64,000 nucleotides of DNA. It comes from Branchiostoma floridae (taxonomy: Eukaryota > Chordata > Leptocardii > Amphioxiformes > Branchiostomatidae). Of this stretch, positions 15,001 through 30,000 are shown piece after piece; the first letter of the stretch is position 1; each line of letters opens with the position of its first letter. A program made the translations under genes and the position numbers. The notes under the pieces were generated by a model. It did not search any database and had not been told where the DNA came from. It worked only from the letters and a program-made list of their open reading frames with translations. The stretch covers positions 13,670,909-13,734,908 of the forward strand of contig NC_049988.1 in the NCBI RefSeq assembly GCF_000003815.2. Reading direction: 5' to 3'.

Positions 15001-18000
15001 CAAGCCCACCAGCACCCAGGTCTTCACTGATCTGACCACCACCACCAACAGGACTCCGTTCCCAGCCATCTGTGTGGACGGATGGACTGACTGGATGAAT
15101 GCTGACAGCCCAACCAGTGATGACAACAACGGTATGTCCACACATCATTACTAAGGGCAGAGCAGAACTGCTTTGAAGCATAACTTTGCCATTCTATCTA
15201 TGAACAAAAAACAAACAGCATGATTGCCTCCTCTCTGCCTCTAATTGTAAATTTCTGAGAGCTTTTTATGTCACTCCAAAACAGTTTTCTGGAATAAGTT
15301 TTCTTATTCTACTTATCTTTTCCGTTAAATTTTTTCAACTAAGGCCCATCTTATGTTGATCTGTTTGTATAATATGACATAATTCTGGATTTCAGGTGAT
15401 GTCGAGACCTTCGACAGTCTGCGCGAGATGTACAGCTTCTGTGCTGAGAACATGATCATCGACGTCGAGTGCAGGACCGCCACCCTCGGTGCACCGTTCC
15501 AGATCTCTGGAGACGTCGGCGTGACTTGTGACGTCACCAACGGCCTGACCTGCAGCAACGACATGCAGGGCAACTCCCTGAACTGCCAGGATTACGAGAT
15601 CCGTGTCCTCTGCCAGTGCTGTAAGATACTTTTCTTATCTTACTTTGCATCCTTTAAGAAATAACCATTAGAAGTAAAACACTACCATGCAATAATAGCT
15701 TTAGGCCACCATGTTGGCTCTGGTCAGGAAAGACAGTATGACAATCTTTAACAGCTGGTGGCCATGTGTAATTCAGAACATGGCTGTGAAGTTTTAACAT
15801 ACATTTAGGTGTACTAGAACAGAAGTATTTCATGTACATGACATTGTACATTTTGTCCTTTTTACATCATCAAGTGACACAATTCTCTTTGGCTTTACAG
15901 CTGAGACTACAACAGCAACCACAACTCAGCAGACCACTACCCTGGCTACACAGACCACCACTGCTGCCACCACCGCCACTCAGCAGACCACAACTCTGGC
16001 AACCACAAAGCCAACTGAGATCCAGACTACCAGTGCAACTGAGAAGCCAACCACCACTACCGCTCAGACAACCCTGGGTACTCAGACCACCACAACTGGT
16101 CAGGAGACCACTACCTTGGCTACACAGACCACCACTGGTATTCAGGATACCACAACGCTGGCAACAACAAAGCCAACTGAGATCCAGACTACCAGTGCTA
16201 CTGAGAAGCCAACCACCACAACTGGTCAGGAGACCACTACCCTGGCTACACAGACCACCACTGCCTCTACCACTGGTACTCAGCAGACCACAACTCTGGC
16301 AACAACAAAGCCAACTACAGCTAGTACCACTGTGGAGACCAAGCCAACCACTCCTGCTACCACTACCGCTATCGCCAACCCGACTACACCACCCAAGGTA
16401 GGTCAACATTCATTGATTAGAATGAAATGTCAACATAACTACAATTGAATTTCATCAATATTTCCGTCACTGCACTCAGCCCTTGCATTCTAACAGTCAT
16501 CTGGTAATAGTAAACTGCATGTGTGGATGCTTAGCTTTTAAGACTTTTATTGGAGTATTATTAAGATAATTTTACATTTAAATCTGTCAGGCTTTTACTG
16601 TTTTACTGTTCTATAAATCATATTCTTTGTTTGATCTCAGGTTTGCGTAGATGGATGGACTCAGTGGATGAACGTTGACAAGCCGAACTCCAACACAGTT
16701 GGTGATGTTGAGACTATCACCAACCTGGAGCAGAAGTACAGCTTCTGTGAAGAGGTAAAATATGTTACCAGCACTTCTTTCTGTTTGGCCTTCTACTGGT
16801 AGCTTTGATTTTTTTACCAACAACTTGTAACAGGTTTCCCTAAATTTTCAAATATTTTGCTAGAAGAGAATGGTCGGGGAATTATATTCCTCAGTGTTTA
16901 CTAAGTAAATGTTAGTAATGTTTGCATGTGACCAAATACAAAATGTCCTTCCTTGAGAACAAAAATTTAAAATGTATTGTTACATGTTTGTTTCTTTCAA
17001 TACAGGAAATGATCACAGATGTCCAGTGTATGGATGTGATGTCTGGCTTTGTCTTCGACGACAACACTGCACCTCTGGGTGTGACCTGCCGCCCTGACGT
17101 TGGTCTGATCTGTGTGAGTGGACCAATGGATCCGACTGGACAGATCACCACCACCACAGAGTGCCAGGATTATGCTGTGCGTCTGGAGTGTACCTGCTCA
17201 AGTATGGGAGCATTTCTTTTCTCTTAGATATCATACACATTGTGGTGCACATGGCCATGAATTTTCAGGGCCATAAAATTTAATAGATCAATTCATATCT
17301 TTCAAACAGCTTTGGTTTGGGCTAACACTTCCATTATACCAATTATGATTAAGTACATGTATTCAATATATCACCCATTTACTATTTTGATATTCTATTC
17401 CATTTAGCTACCCAGCAGATCATGACTACCAAGCCGACAACCACCATTGGTGTAGTGACCACCACCAAGCCAATCAGCACCCAGGAGGTCTCCACCACCA
17501 AGCCTATCACAACGACTGGCACTGCAACAACAATCGTTGCAGGTCCCGGGTCTACAACCACCCTGCCCATTGGAACCGTGACCACTGGTACAACCACCCA
17601 ACAGGTTACAACCACCACCAAGCCCATCTCCACTGCTGAGACTACAACTGCTGTCACTGGTACAACAACCATCGCAGGTGGCACTCAAACCACTGGCCTG
17701 CCCACTGGAACCATGACCACTGGTACAACCACTGCTGTCACTGGTACAACCACCCAGCAGTTTACCACCACCACCAAGCCCATCTCCACTGGTGAGACAA
17801 CCATTGTCACGCAGAAGCCTACCACAGCAACAGCTACTGCCACTGTGCCAGCCAACCCGACCACCACCAAGCCCATCCAGACAACTGTTGGTACAACCAC
17901 CACTGTGCAGACCCAGACTCTGCCAACCCTGCCAACCCTGCCTACTGGGACCACCACTCTGAACCCATTCACCACCACAGGTGTTGTTATTGACACTGGC

Positions 18001-21000
18001 GCCACCCAGACCGTCTCCATCCCGACCGGCACAACAACTCTGCTCACACCAATCAGCACTGTGGTTGTAACTGGTACACAGAAGCCTACCACCACTGGAT
18101 CCGTGACTGTCACTGGCGTGTTCACAGAGACGACCACCAAGCCAGCAACTGGTACAGCCACCTCCATTGCAACTGGTACCACCACCACCATTGGAACTGC
18201 CACTCAGACTGAGCAGTTCACCACTGGTGCCACCACGGTTACGACTCCACAGACCACCACTGGTGTCACTGTCGAAGTCTGCCAGGTAAACACTTTCATC
18301 AATGAGATAGTTTTCTACTATTTTCTTCACCTTTCAAAATACCCAGTTTACTGTCGGTGTTAAAGATGAGTTTACCGTTTGAGATACATGTATCCTGTTG
18401 TTTGATCAGTCTTAACATTAACTTGTTTGTCAGGAGCCTCTTGGCATGGAGGGCGGCCAGATCAGGCCTGACCAGATCACCAGCTCCACTCAGCTGGATG
18501 ACCAGCACAGTCCTGACCAGGGTACCCTGAACAACAAGCCTTCCGTTGATGGCAGCGGAGTCTGGAGCCCAGCTGTTGATGACAAGAACCCCTACCTCCA
18601 GGTGGACCTCGGCACACCGACCCACGTGACTGGCTTCATCACCCAGGGCCACCCCACTCAGCCTGAATGGGTCACCACCTACTACATCACCTACAGCAAC
18701 GATGGTGTCAACTTTGTGCCATACACTGATGAGTTCGGCAACCCTGTGGTAAGGGTTACTCATTATTTACAATTATCATTATCACTGATAGCATGAAAGT
18801 TCACCTGTGTTCATCTGGCAGAGTTAGCCAAAAATTTGGGTCCCAACTTTCCTGAGTGTTGGTCAGATAAAGTTTAGTTTGTCATAATGTATAATTTGCT
18901 GCATTGAAATGACATGGTGATGGTTCTACCCCTTTGTAAGCAAGAGTTTCTTCCTTTCAGCTCTTCACCGCCAACACAGACAACACCACCCCAGTCACCA
19001 ACCTGCTGGATGCCAACCGACCAATTGCAGCTCAGTACATCCAGATCCACCCACAGGACTTCAACAACCAGATCAGTCTGCAGTTCGAGCCTCTGGGATG
19101 CACAGGTGAGAGACACTCTTTTTGCAAAATACAGTAAAACCATCAGTTGAGTTATCATCCTTCTGTAGCTATGCAAGTCCTCATACTTGCTGTGGAAGCA
19201 TTTGCAGATGAGCAAAATCTGGTTAATGTTACAGTTTTTTCTGTACCAATGTTCCTGACTGTGCTTCAAATATAGTGGGAAGGTAGGTTTTGTTTAGAGG
19301 TTGACATATCTATCATGTTTTGTGCTTGCAGAGACCACCACTACCATCCAGACCTTCACCACAACCACCAAGCCTGGGCAGACCACCACTGGTGTCACTG
19401 TCGATGTTTGCCAGGTACTGGAATTAAGCTTCTTAAGCAATGGATGATTAAAGATGACCTTCATTGTCTTTTGGTTGGAAAATGTCATTGTCATTTCATC
19501 ATCCTTTGTTTGAAAGGCAGTCTTAACAACGAGTTTGCATTTCAGGAGCCTCTTGGCATGGAGGGCGGCCAGATCAGGCCTGACCAGATCACAAGCTCCT
19601 CTCAGTTGGATGACCAGCACCGCCCACAGGAAGGCACCCTCAACAACAGGCCTTCTGTTGATGGCAGCGGAGTCTGGAGCCCAGCCGTCGATGACACAAC
19701 ACCATTCCTCCAGGTGGATCTTGGCGAGCCAACCCATGTGACTGGCTTCATCACCCAGGGCCACCCCACTCAGCCTGAATGGGTCACCACCTACTACATC
19801 ACCTACAGCAACGATGGTGTCAACTTTGTGCCATACACTGATGAGTTCGGCAACCCTGTGGTAAGAGATATTGTTTATAGCTTACAAGCACAATTCAGGA
19901 TAGGCGCAATGCTTTGAATCGGTTTTTGAAACTTAAACAATGAATAAAAGTTAGATAGCTACTGCTTTCAAGGAAAAGATTTTCCTCCTTTGTAAGAAAG
20001 AGTTTTTCCTTGGTTTCAGATCTTCAACGGCAACACTGACAACACCACCCCAGTCACCAACCTGCTGGATGCTGACAGGCCAATCACAGCTCAGTTCTTC
20101 CAGATCCACCCACAGGATTCAACAACCAGATCAGTCTGCAGTTTGAGCCTCTGGGATGCAAGGGTGGGTAATATTCTTTCTTTTGTTGCTGTCATCTTCT
20201 AAGATAATGTTCCTCGGCAGTTAAAATATCTTTATATTGTAGCTATGCAAGTTCTGATACTTGCCAGGGAGGCATCTGTTGATGACCGGAATCTGGTCAA
20301 TGTAATAGTTGTTCTGTACTAATTTTCCTGACTATGCTTCAAATAGAGTGCCAATGTCAAGGCTTTTAGAGGTTGACATAGTTTGTCATATTTTGTGACT
20401 GCAGAGACCACCACTACCATCCAGACCTTCACCACAACCACACCACTTGGGCAGACCACCACTGGTGTCACCATCGATGTTTGCCAGGTACTTACTGTCC
20501 AATCAGCTTCAACAGTTGATAACTTAAGATTCATTGATTTGCTTTTCAAGGTATTCCGTTTGAGGAACAATCTTAACATAACGTTTGTGTTCCAGGAGCC
20601 TCTTGGCATGGAGGGCGGCCAGATCAGGCCTGACCAGATCACAAGCTCCTCTCAGTTGGATGACCAGCACCGCCCACAGGAAGGCACCCTCAACAACAGG
20701 CCTTCTGTTGATGGCAGCGGAGTCTGGAGCCCAGCCGTCGATGACACAACACCATTCCTCGAGGTGGATCTTGGCGAGCCAACCCATGTGACTGGCTTCA
20801 TCACCCAGGGCCACCCCACTCAGCCTGAATGGGTCACCACCTACTACATCACCTACAGCAACGATGGTGTCAACTTTGTGCCATACACTGATGAGTTCGG
20901 CAACCCTGTGGTAAGTGATGGCGCTATTGCCTTCTGGTTTGAGGTACTCACATTTCAACTAGTTATTTTATGACTTTACAGAATGTTTTTATGTTTCAGA

Positions 21001-24000
21001 GTCAGACAGAATGATTTCTTAGTTAGACGTTGTCATGATGTAGAATAACATTTGGAACTTACTCCTTGGTGCATTAAATGACACTTTCTTCATTTGTGCA
21101 GATCTTCAACGGCAACACTGACAACACCACTCCAGTCACCAACCTGCTGGATGCCAACAGGCCAATCACAGCTCAGTACTTCCAGATCCACCCACAGGAC
21201 TTCAACAACCAGATCAGTCTGCAGTTCGAGCCTCTGGGATGCAAGGGTGGGTAACAATTGACACCAACAACCAAAATCTCTAGCCATCTGAATTCTAATT
21301 TTCATTTATTGTAGAGATGTATATGGACAAACAGAATGCTCTAGCTTTATTGTACTTATTGTCAGTACTGTAAGTATGTGTATGTTGAGTTTCATGATGT
21401 GTAGAAGTTTATGATAACACCTTTGTCATTTTTGTGGTTGCAGAGACCACCACCACTATTCAGACTCTGACAACAACCATCCAGACTGGCCAGACCACCA
21501 CTGGGCAGACCACCACTGGGGCCACCACAGCTACTACTCCACAGACCACCACTGGTGTCACTGTTGATGTTTGCCAGGTAACATCACTAACTAGCTCCAT
21601 CAGTCAATACACTGTAGCTGTTGATTCTTGTCTTAACCATTCTAGATACCCTGATGGGTGATCAGTTTTAACATTACATTTGTGTTCTAGGAGCCTCTTG
21701 GCATGGAGGGTGGCCAGATCAGGCCTGACCAGATCACCAGCTCCTCTCAGTTGGATGACCAGCACCGCCCACAGGAAGGCACCCTGAACACAAGCCTTCT
21801 GTTGATGGCAGTGGAGTCTGGAGCCCAGCTGTTGATGACAAGAACCCCTACCTCCAGGTGGACCTCGGCACACCAACCCACGTGACTGGCTTCATCACCC
21901 AGGGCCACCCCACTCAGCCTGAATGGGTCACCACCTACTACATCACCTACAGCAACGATGGTGTCAACTTTGTGCCATACACTGATGAGTTCGGCAACCC
22001 TGTGGTAAGTGTAATGTTATTGCCTTCCAGACTAACATGAATACAGTTCAGCCAGTCAAGTTATTACTTTGATAAGATAACAACACTCTACAGCATTCTG
22101 ATGATGTACATGTAGAATAACAAGTGATGCCTACTCTTCTGTATACAAAAATCCTTTCTTCATTTTACAGATCTTCAATGGCAACACTGACAACACCACC
22201 CCAGTCACCAACCTGCTGGATGCCAACAGGCCAATCACAGCTCAGTACTTCCAGATCCACCCACAGGACTTCAACAACCAGATCAGTCTGCAGTTCGAGC
22301 CTCTGGGATGCAAGGGTGGGTAACACTAACACTAACTTGTAAAATGCTTCTGTACCAGTTTTACAGTAATGCCATGAGCTACTCTGGAGTAAACATATTT
22401 TGATATGTATCTTCAATGCCTGAAAGAAATCTGGAATGTAGAAAGCGGTCCCTCTGCATTGAATCCACCATGATTAATTAACGTCATTTCCTAATATCAT
22501 GCTGATTTTATAAAGTCTTAGATATTTAGGAGTTTGATTTATTTGTAATATTTGTGCTTGCAGAGACCACCACTACTGTCCAGACCTTCACCACAACCAC
22601 CAGGCCTGAGCAGACCACCACCGGTGTGACCACTGCCTCCACCACCACCCTTGCCACCAAGCCTACCACTCTTCAGACTCTTCAGACCACCACAGCTGCC
22701 ACAGCCACCACGGCTGGCACAACCACCATTGCCACCAAGCCTCAGACTGTGCAGACAACCACTGTCCCTGAGACTACCGTGTGCCAGGTACCATTGCCTC
22801 ACTATGCACTCCTGTTCCTTCAGATACAAGAATATCCATGTCCTGTGTACAATTGTAATGATGTCCATGATAATGTTTTTATGCAACTATACTTTGGAAA
22901 TTGTAAACATTTTTTGCAATGTATTGATTATTACATTATTGATTTTTTAATCATTGCAGGAGCCTCTTGGCATGGAGGGCGGCCAGATCAGGCCTGACCA
23001 GATCACCAGCTCCTCTCAGCTGGATGACCAGCACAGTCCTGACCAGGGTACCCTGAACAACAAGCCTTCTGTTGATGGCAGCGGAGTCTGGAGCCCAGCT
23101 GTTGATGACAAGAACCCCTACCTCCAGGTGGACCTCGGCACACCAACCCACGTGACTGGCTTCATCACCCAGGGCCACCCCACTCAGCCTGAATGGGTCA
23201 CCACCTACTACATCACCTACAGCAACGATGGTGTCAACTTTGTGCCATACACTGATGAGTTCGGCAACACTGTGGTAAGCCTTACAGTGTTTCCTCACCA
23301 TGTTTTTTTTGCTCTTCCTAGCTGTATGCAGATTATATGCCCACAATAGATACAGTAATAAAATGGGCCTTTTTCACAACTTTTCCAGCTCTTCACAGCC
23401 AACACTGATGGCACCACCCCAGTCACCAACCTGCTGGATGCCAACAGGCCAATCACAGCTCAGTACATCCAGATCCACCCACAGGACTTCAACAACCAGA
23501 TCAGTCTGCAGTTCGAGCCTCTGGGATGCAACGGTAAGAATTCTCATGTCACCCTGAATCTTTGCAACTAGCATGACTAAAATAGTTTGTGGTGATGTCT
23601 ATGAATCTTGTGGTTTTCAAATTTTTCTGTCAGTTAGGAACTCATCATTGACTTTTGCGTTATTTCAGTGATCACCACCACTACTGGCAAGCCAACCACC
23701 ACCCAGGCTGTGACTTCCCCAACCACCACCCTGTCCACTGCCTTCACCACTACTGGACCTTGCCAGGATCCAATGGGTCTTGAGAACGGTGGGTGTCATA
23801 TTCATCTTTATTGTGTATCATAGAAAATCACCTGATACATTTAATTTCTATTTATTCATTTGCATCAGGCCAGTGGCCCATATAAACAAACACAGCACGA
23901 TAAAAGTTTAAAAACTACCTAGAGAAAATGAGATCTACATGGTAAAAAATTACTGTGGTGGAAACCTTCAGAGCGCACAAGAAGGCGAATAAGTTCATCA

Positions 24001-27000
24001 TGTTTCATTTACGTTTGTGGCTTCCATGATATGACAACTACTACATATGTTAGGTTTACAATGTTTGAGGGTCACTAGATATTCAACAGGTAACATGTAG
24101 TAGTGCAAAGGTTGATAACCCAAAGGTTTCTTTCATGACAGTTTTCAGTATGAATATCCTATCCTACCAATGGGTTTTCAGTATGAATATCCTGACAATG
24201 GGTTTCGTTGTTGCGTATTTCCACAGGCCTGATCTCTTCCAACATGATCAGCGTATCCAGCCAGCTTCTGCCAACATCTGGTGCCGACAGCGGCCGTCTC
24301 AACACACCTGAGTCCCCGACTAGCGCCGGCGGCTGGGTGCCTGCTGTCAACGACCAGAGCCAGTGGATTGAGATCAACCTGGGCCAGGTCAGTACATGTC
24401 TGACAAAGTCTGGTGAAAAGATACATGACAGCCATAAGCTGTATTGTGTACTGACATCAAGAAAAAGCAGACATTAGTGACTTATTGTTTGAAAACCCAA
24501 AAGAGTAGCCATTTCAACAATTATGAATATCTACAAGTCTCAACAGTGACTCTCTTTTAGATGCTTAGTGTTGAAGAAATCTCCTAATATATGATAATAT
24601 TTCAGGGAGATCTATAAAAAAGAACAAATGTCTGTGATTGTTAGCTGTACCCTAGGGTGTCAGACTTCACAGACTCATTCTCCCCACGTTGTCACTCTTT
24701 GAATTATTCTGACGATGTAGTAGCGCCATTTGCATGTACGGATATGCACTAAGCAATTAAAAATCATATTTGTCTATTTTCCCCACAGCCTACCCAGATC
24801 ACAGGCTTGATCACCCAGGGTAGGGACAGTGTGACTGCTGACCAGTGGGTCACCTCCTACAAGATCATGTACAGCGTCAACGGACAGACCTGGCAGTACT
24901 ACAACAGCCCTGCTGGAACTCCACAGGTGAGAGAACTGTCATTGCATCTTCTGAAAACTTATTGCACTCTTTGCATAAATGTGTAAAGTTAAGACAATTG
25001 CCTTCCATGTTTACCTGGGGTAATGGATCAGTCAGAATTTTTCTTTCATTAGTGAAAGTGTGATTAATGGTAGTGAATGCCAACAATTAGGACAAGGGTA
25101 AGGTTTTTTCTATAACTCTGTGAAAAAAGTGGTAGTGTTTTAGATTGTCTTTATTATGCACTGACTCTTTTGGACCCATAAACAATTTGTTTCTTTGGCA
25201 TTGTGTATCCAAATTATTCTTTTAAAGTCAGAAATGGATTTGATGTGGCCATCAGAAATCTAAGTTGATAGGTCCCAACATCTTCATGTGTTGAAGTCAC
25301 AGTAGTGCATGTAGATGACATTAAACTTCCGTGTCCTTTCCAGATCTTCCCGGCCAACTCTGATGAGAACACACCCAACCGTCAGCTGTTTGACCTGAAC
25401 AACCCGATCTACGCCGAGTACATCCGTATCCAGCCTGTCACCTGGCACGAGTGGCCATCCATGAGGGTGGAGATTCTGGGCTGTGCTGGTACGTTCACGG
25501 TTTCAAATCTTGGCTTGATGAAATCTTGTGTTCGTAGAAAAATGATGTGATCAGAAACATTACATTTGTTTAGCATAAAAGCTGATTTGCATGGCTTGGA
25601 ACTTCATTAGTAAAGGAAATATGAAGGAAATCCAACTATGCGGTTGTAAAATTCTTATGAGTCAAAGACCTTTTAAACTTTGAGTATATGTTATTGGTAT
25701 ACATAGAAGACAAATGTACCTTGCACTTTCTTTGCCATATTGTTCTTAGACCTTTTGCACCAAATGATAACAAAAATCTATACATTCTTCATGCCTGCTT
25801 TTAGGATTATGGAATGTCAAAGTATCTGTTTCCTAAAAATGTGTCTTCTTTTTCAGAAGCAACAACCACCACCATTGCCACAGCTACCACACCAGGCACT
25901 ACCCAGACTTCCATCGTCACTGGCACTGTTGGCACCACACAGACCTCCATTGTGACCGATACCACCACTCTGGCCACTGCCACAACTCCAGGCACTACCC
26001 AGACCTCCATCGTCACTGGCACTGTTGGCACCACACAGACCTCCATTGTGACTGACACCACCACTCTGGCCACAGCTACCACCCCAGGCACTACCCAGAC
26101 CTCTATCCTCACCGACAAGCCTGTGACCACCACCATTGCCACTGCCACAACACCAGGTACTACCCAGACCTCCATCGTCACTGGCACAACTGGTACGACC
26201 CAGACAGCTATCGTGACTGAGAAGCCTGTGACCACCACTCTGGCCACTGCCACCACACCGGGCACTACCCAGACCTCCATCGTCACTGGCACTGTTGGCA
26301 CCACACAGACCTCCATTGTGACTGACACCACCACCCTTGCCACCAAGCCTGAGACTGTGCAGACCACCACTGTCCCTGAGACTACCGTCTGCCAGGTACC
26401 ATCTCTTAATGCCTTTGCAGAACATTGATATGCACTCCTGTTCCTGTTATGTAGATGCTAGTATCTCAGTGTCCTGTGTACAGATTGAAATGATGCTTTT
26501 ACATTACCTGTACTTTTTAAACTGTAAACTTTTTTGTAACAAACTGATTATTGAATGTTACTGATTTCCGTATCATTGCAGGAGCCTCTTGGCATGGAGG
26601 GCGGCCAGATCAGGCCTGACCAGATCACCAGCTCCACTCAGCTGGATGACCAGCACAGTCCTGACCAGGGCACCCTGAACAACAAGCCTTCTGTTGATGG
26701 CAGCGGAGTCTGGAGCCCAGCTGTTGATGACAAGAACCCCTACCTCCAGGTGGACCTTGGCACACCGACCCACGTGACTGGCTTCATCACCCAGGGCCAC
26801 CCCACTCAGCCTGAATGGGTCACCACCTACTACATCACCTACAGCAACGATGGTGTCAACTTTGTGACATACACTGATGAGCTTGGTAACCCTGTGGTAA
26901 GCTTTACAATGTTTGCTCATCATGCTCATTGGACTCTTGCTAGTTATAGGCAGATTATATGCCCACAATAGATATAGTACTAAAATGGGTCTTTTCCACA

Positions 27001-30000
27001 ACTTTTCCAGCTCTTCACAGCCAACACAGACAGCACCACCCCAGTTACCAACCTGCTGGATGCCAACAGGCCAATCACAGCTCAGTACATCCAGATCCAC
27101 CCACAGGACTTCAACAACCAGATCAGTCTGCAGTTCGAGCCTCTGGGATGCAACGGTAAGAATTCTCGTGTCACACTGAACCTTTGCAACCAGCATGACT
27201 GAAATAGTTTGTAGTAAGATCTATCATTCTGTGGTTTCTGAATTATTCTGTTGGTTGAGAACTCATTATTGACTTTTGCGTTATTTCAGTGATCACCACC
27301 ACTGTTGCCACCACTACTGGCAAGCCAACCACCACACTGGCCACTGCCACAACACCTGGCACCACTCAGACCTCTATCCTGACTGACAAGCCTGACACCA
27401 CCACCATTGCCACTGCCACAACACCAGGCACTACCCAGACCTCCATCGTCACTGGCACTGTTGGCACCACACAGACCTCCATTGTGACCGACACCACCAC
27501 TCTGGCCACTGCTACCACACCAGGCACTACCCAGACCTCCATCGTGACTGGCACAACTGGTACTGCTGGCACCACGCAGACAGCTATTGTCACTGACAAG
27601 CCTGTGACCACTACCATTGGCACTGCCACTGCCACCAACCCACAGTCTACTGCTACCCTGATCAGCACTCTGCCATATGAGGGTATGTACTCATTGATAA
27701 ATATATGTTTTCATTGATAGATATTTGTTTTAATTTGCAAAAGTTATGATACTAGTATTCTTAAGATATCCTGTGCAGTTGATGCTTATGAGTTGATTAA
27801 AACAAAATGAAACACAAATTGTTGAGGCCACACATTTAACACAGGATCTAGGTGCTTTCATTAAATGCTTTTCTTTAACTTTCAGACTGTATCATTTGGG
27901 CTCCATATGTCAACACCAACTACCCAACTCCTGTGGAGGGTGGAGACTTTGAGACCATCGCCAACGTGATTGCTGCATCTACCTGCAAGAACCCTGTGGA
28001 CATCAAGTGAGTAAACTATCCTGTCATCTCCATTTCTCAACATCAGGAGGGTTCATTGTACATCTGATATCATGACAAAAAGTATCACAGTAATACTTGG
28101 AAACTGAAGCTTTTTTACAACGGTTCTTTAAGCCGAATAACATGAATTTCATAAAGTACATTTTGTTCAAAACTCAACACTTGATGAAGTAGTCTTATAA
28201 AAAAAGCTCCACCCCCAAGGTACAGGTATTGTGAAAAACGCACAGCATAACTATAGTATGGATTTAACGGTGTGTTTACATCTCCTGTCTCCTCTAGGTG
28301 CCAGGTTGCTGGATTCGCCATGCCATACCAGGATGTTGTGAACATGGGCATGCAGAACAACATCAACTGTAACCTGTGGACTGGTCTGACCTGTAGCGAC
28401 AACGAGCAGCCTAGCGGCTCCTGCTACGACTACGAGGTTGCTCTGGGTTGCTGGGACATGACGGAGCCACTCTGTGGTAGGTATACTGATGGTGCTGGTG
28501 GGATAGAAAATGCAGTAACATTTTAGTCTTTTTCACATGTAGCATTTTAATGTATCTGTCCTTGGTGCTGAAAATGAAGTAGGTATTGGACTCGGATGAA
28601 AATTAAACTTTCTGGACCATATGAGTTCTATAGTTGAAGAGGCTGACTCCTAAAGGCCATTAGAACATGCTTTAGCAGCCATAGAAAGATTCTTTTGTAG
28701 TTTATTTGTGTATCTTCAGGATATGATACAACTGTCAGTGAAGGTAAACCCAGAGGATTAGAGGAAATTGCAAACATTTAGTAATGCATTAAGTAGTGTT
28801 GTCCATTTACATGGTATTACAAAGAATGACTGCATCAAGAAATGAGCTGCACATCAAAGATATACAGTTGATGCTTCCTTTATAAAACATGCTGGTAAAC
28901 CCTTTCTGCAGTGCCACCAACCACCGCCAGCACCACCCAGATGACCACCCTTGCCCAGACCACCACCACCACCGCAGCGGTCACCACCACCGCCGCCACT
29001 GTGGAGCCATGCCCAGACATGCCACTGTCCACCGCCTGGGGCTGTGGCGACGCTGGCTGCGAGCAGGGCTACTACTGCTACGAGGGTAACTGTGTCAAGG
29101 CTCTGGACTGCCCATGTGTGCTGCCTGACGGCTCTATCCATAGGGTAATTTCAGAATGTTTCCATTCTATGTTCACCAATGTAGATATAGAAAGTATGCC
29201 ACACGACACAAATTTACTTTTCTATTAAGGTTCTCCAATATTTAGTGAGTGATAGTGAGTGAGTGAGTGAATACAGTGGAAGGTATGGCAGAACAGGTGT
29301 TTCTTGTTAGAAGACACCTTCAAGGCTGCCATACCAAACATGAATATGTTGATGAAGGTTAGACATTCAAACAATATTTAAAGACAATTCAAGAATAAGT
29401 CAGGAGTAGAACATAGATATATCTAGAAATGTGAATGTTTTCATCAAATAAATGTTTTATTCCCACGGTGGTTTTAATGGTTCTAGAAGTGCTATCATAG
29501 CAAAGTTTGACCATATCATTCATGTATGGGTCAGAAATATAATATGAGATGTAACTAGAAATGTGGATGTTTTGGCAAAGAAAATTCTTGATTATCCCTT
29601 TTTGGATTCAACTGTTTTGGAACATATTAACATCACAGCATATCTTGATTGTATCTTGCCTTATTTTTGTTAACAGCCCATGCAGTTCTGGAACGACGAT
29701 GCTACCTGCCAGACCTGCACATGCCTGGGTGGAGGTGCCTCCGGTGTCACCTGCATGACCCAGACCTGCCCCATCCTGTCTTCTGCTGACTGCCCACAGG
29801 TAGAACTGGACAGTACTTAGACTTAGACGTAGCTCTCCCATCTTCTAACGGAACATTGCACACCTGAAATGGACCTTCAAATGTCAATAATACAGAATTC
29901 ATCATATTTGACATAAATGATATACCCAACCACTTCCGATTTTGTGACTTTCAATATATTTTTTTTACACTCAATTTTACTATCCAAGCATGCATATCAT

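Noticed and set aside
24927-25343. Extra exon suggested by the frame 24845-25063
   Set aside because: It is a shifted reading of exon 24789-24926 running on into the intron. The flanking exons join in phase without it.
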